From an uncultured Proteiniphilum sp. (lineage in GTDB: Bacteria; Bacteroidota; Bacteroidia; Bacteroidales; Dysgonomonadaceae): DNA of 7,097 nt. The translations under genes were made by a program, and so were the position numbers. Below the pieces are notes generated by a model. That model saw only the letters and a list, made by a program, of their open reading frames with translations, was not told the DNA's origin and searched no databases. How positions within the stretch are numbered: the first letter of the stretch is position 1; every line of letters begins with the position of its first letter. The stretch is from positions 1-7,097 of the forward strand of contig NZ_CALNAT010000056.1 in NCBI RefSeq assembly GCF_937873925.1, in the 5' to 3' direction. Shown one piece after another: positions 6,306 to 7,097 of the stretch.

Positions 6306-7097
6306 TGGATAGAATTTGTAAAAACTGCGGTAGTCAACTTGCGACTGAGAACTATTTCTGCCCGAATTGCGGGATAAAACAGCCGGAGTACTCCAGTGAA
6401 GAAATAGAAACAAAGGAAGCACATGGACAAATACAAGAGCGAAGAGATACAACGGAAGGCGACATCGATTTTCAAAAAATTAACGGCAAACTTAAAGTAA
6501 AGAACAGTCAACAAAAAGCAGTTGTCATTTCATTGATTGTCTCATTAGCAGGAGTGATTCTCACTTATCTCACTTTTACTGAAGGTAACCCCTTGTATAA
6601 GGCTTATGCCGTTACATTAATCAGCATATTTATTGTGCTTGCAGGCTTAATTGTTGCCTTGATCCTTCGAAGCAGAGCTAAAAAGATGAAAACTCTCATC
6701 TCGGGTGAAAACGTAATTGCGAGCTGGCAGCTCAGTGATCAGAAAAAATCGGAATACGCCAGCTTCCTTTTTCAAAACGAAAAGGAAAAGAACAAAGCAA
6801 TTTTGCTGATTACTACTGTTCTGATTGTAATTATCTTCGGAATAGTTATTCTTTTTATGGGTGAAGGCAGAGGTGTGATGTTTTTAATGATGGTTGCACT
6901 TATTGCCATAATTGCTGCTTTTGCACTCGGTATGCCTGCTTACTACCGCAATAAAAACCTTAACGGTGACGGGGTGATTTTGATTGGACGGAAATTTGCC
7001 TACATCAACGGCTTTTTCCATAACTGGGATTTCCCGCTTTCGGGTATCCAGAAAGTTAAGATGATTGAAAAACCATTTCACGGTCTTTATATAAAGT
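6305..7097 (+). CDS. Second zinc-ribbon membrane protein, partial at window end
   Basis: The frame opens at an ATG whose A is the last base of the preceding TAA stop (TAATG overlap). It stays open for 264 codons to the window edge, so the C-terminus is missing. It begins with a zinc ribbon, C5-x2-C8 and C19-x2-C22, followed by a charged linker (about 28-70). Two membrane helices follow (about 72-91 and 101-121), then a soluble segment (about 126-163) with GEN-x-x-A-S-W. Two more helices (about 165-186 and 189-209) precede a strand-rich region with G-x-x-Y-I-N-G-F-F-H-N-W. The part from residue 130 on resembles a family of bacterial membrane proteins with a GE-x-L/I-x-A-x-W pattern before a helix pair, recalled and not searched. 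It shares overall layout with its neighbour, but I see no clear sequence similarity outside the ribbon. Translational coupling to the upstream gene is likely. Confidence 0.87.
   Translation, partial: MDRICKNCGSQLATENYFCPNCGIKQPEYSSEEIETKEAHGQIQERRDTTEGDIDFQKINGKLKVKNSQQKAVVISLIVSLAGVILTYLTFTEGNPLYKAYAVTLISIFIVLAGLIVALILRSRAKKMKTLISGENVIASWQLSDQKKSEYASFLFQNEKEKNKAILLITTVLIVIIFGIVILFMGEGRGVMFLMMVALIAIIAAFALGMPAYYRNKNLNGDGVILIGRKFAYINGFFHNWDFPLSGIQKVKMIEKPFHGLYIK

Noticed and set aside
6170..6514. 114-residue minus-strand reading frame spanning two genes
   Set aside because: It is antisense across the junction of two well-supported zinc-ribbon genes and translates to a hydrophobic shadow without recognisable domains.

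Overview
The window most likely comes from a member of the Bacteroidota. It is AT-rich, its genes have A-rich leaders without a clear Shine-Dalgarno sequence, and TAnnTTTG-type -7 promoter elements lie before three transcription units. It also holds a signal peptide ending in the FAQ pattern common in this phylum and a remnant of an IS982-type transposase. I cannot place it below phylum. Every intact gene encodes a predicted secreted, lipid-anchored or membrane protein, and none has a function I can name with confidence.

Layout: bases 1-135 are the cut-off end of a transposase reading frame (IS982-like), followed by about 280 bases of non-coding sequence with a promoter. Bases 418-1053 (+) encode a 211-residue lipoprotein with a D-x-N-x-D-x3-D segment and four cysteines near its C-terminus. 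Facing it, 1116-1532 (-) encodes a small two-helix membrane protein resembling DUF3592 proteins. Bases 1551-1903 form an intergenic region holding a promoter for each direction and a structured leader for the large gene downstream.

The main content is a three-gene unit on the + strand. It begins with a 1251-residue multidomain protein (1904-5659): signal peptide, N-terminal domain, glycine-rich hydrophobic segment, Lys/Glu linker, about four beta-sandwich-like domains, a helical domain and a polar C-terminal domain with a G-G-D-S-x3-D-x-D motif. After 13 bases comes a 210-residue protein with a zinc ribbon and four membrane helices (5673-6305). This overlaps by one base a second zinc-ribbon, four-helix protein (6305 to beyond the window end). 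The spacing implies co-transcription and probably translational coupling of the last two genes.

Working interpretation (inference): the three genes form an uncharacterised envelope-associated module, in which two zinc-ribbon membrane proteins serve or partner a very large exported protein. Whether the C-terminal domain of the large protein is an enzyme, such as a nucleotidyltransferase-like fold, or a toxin-like tip is the most worthwhile open question.
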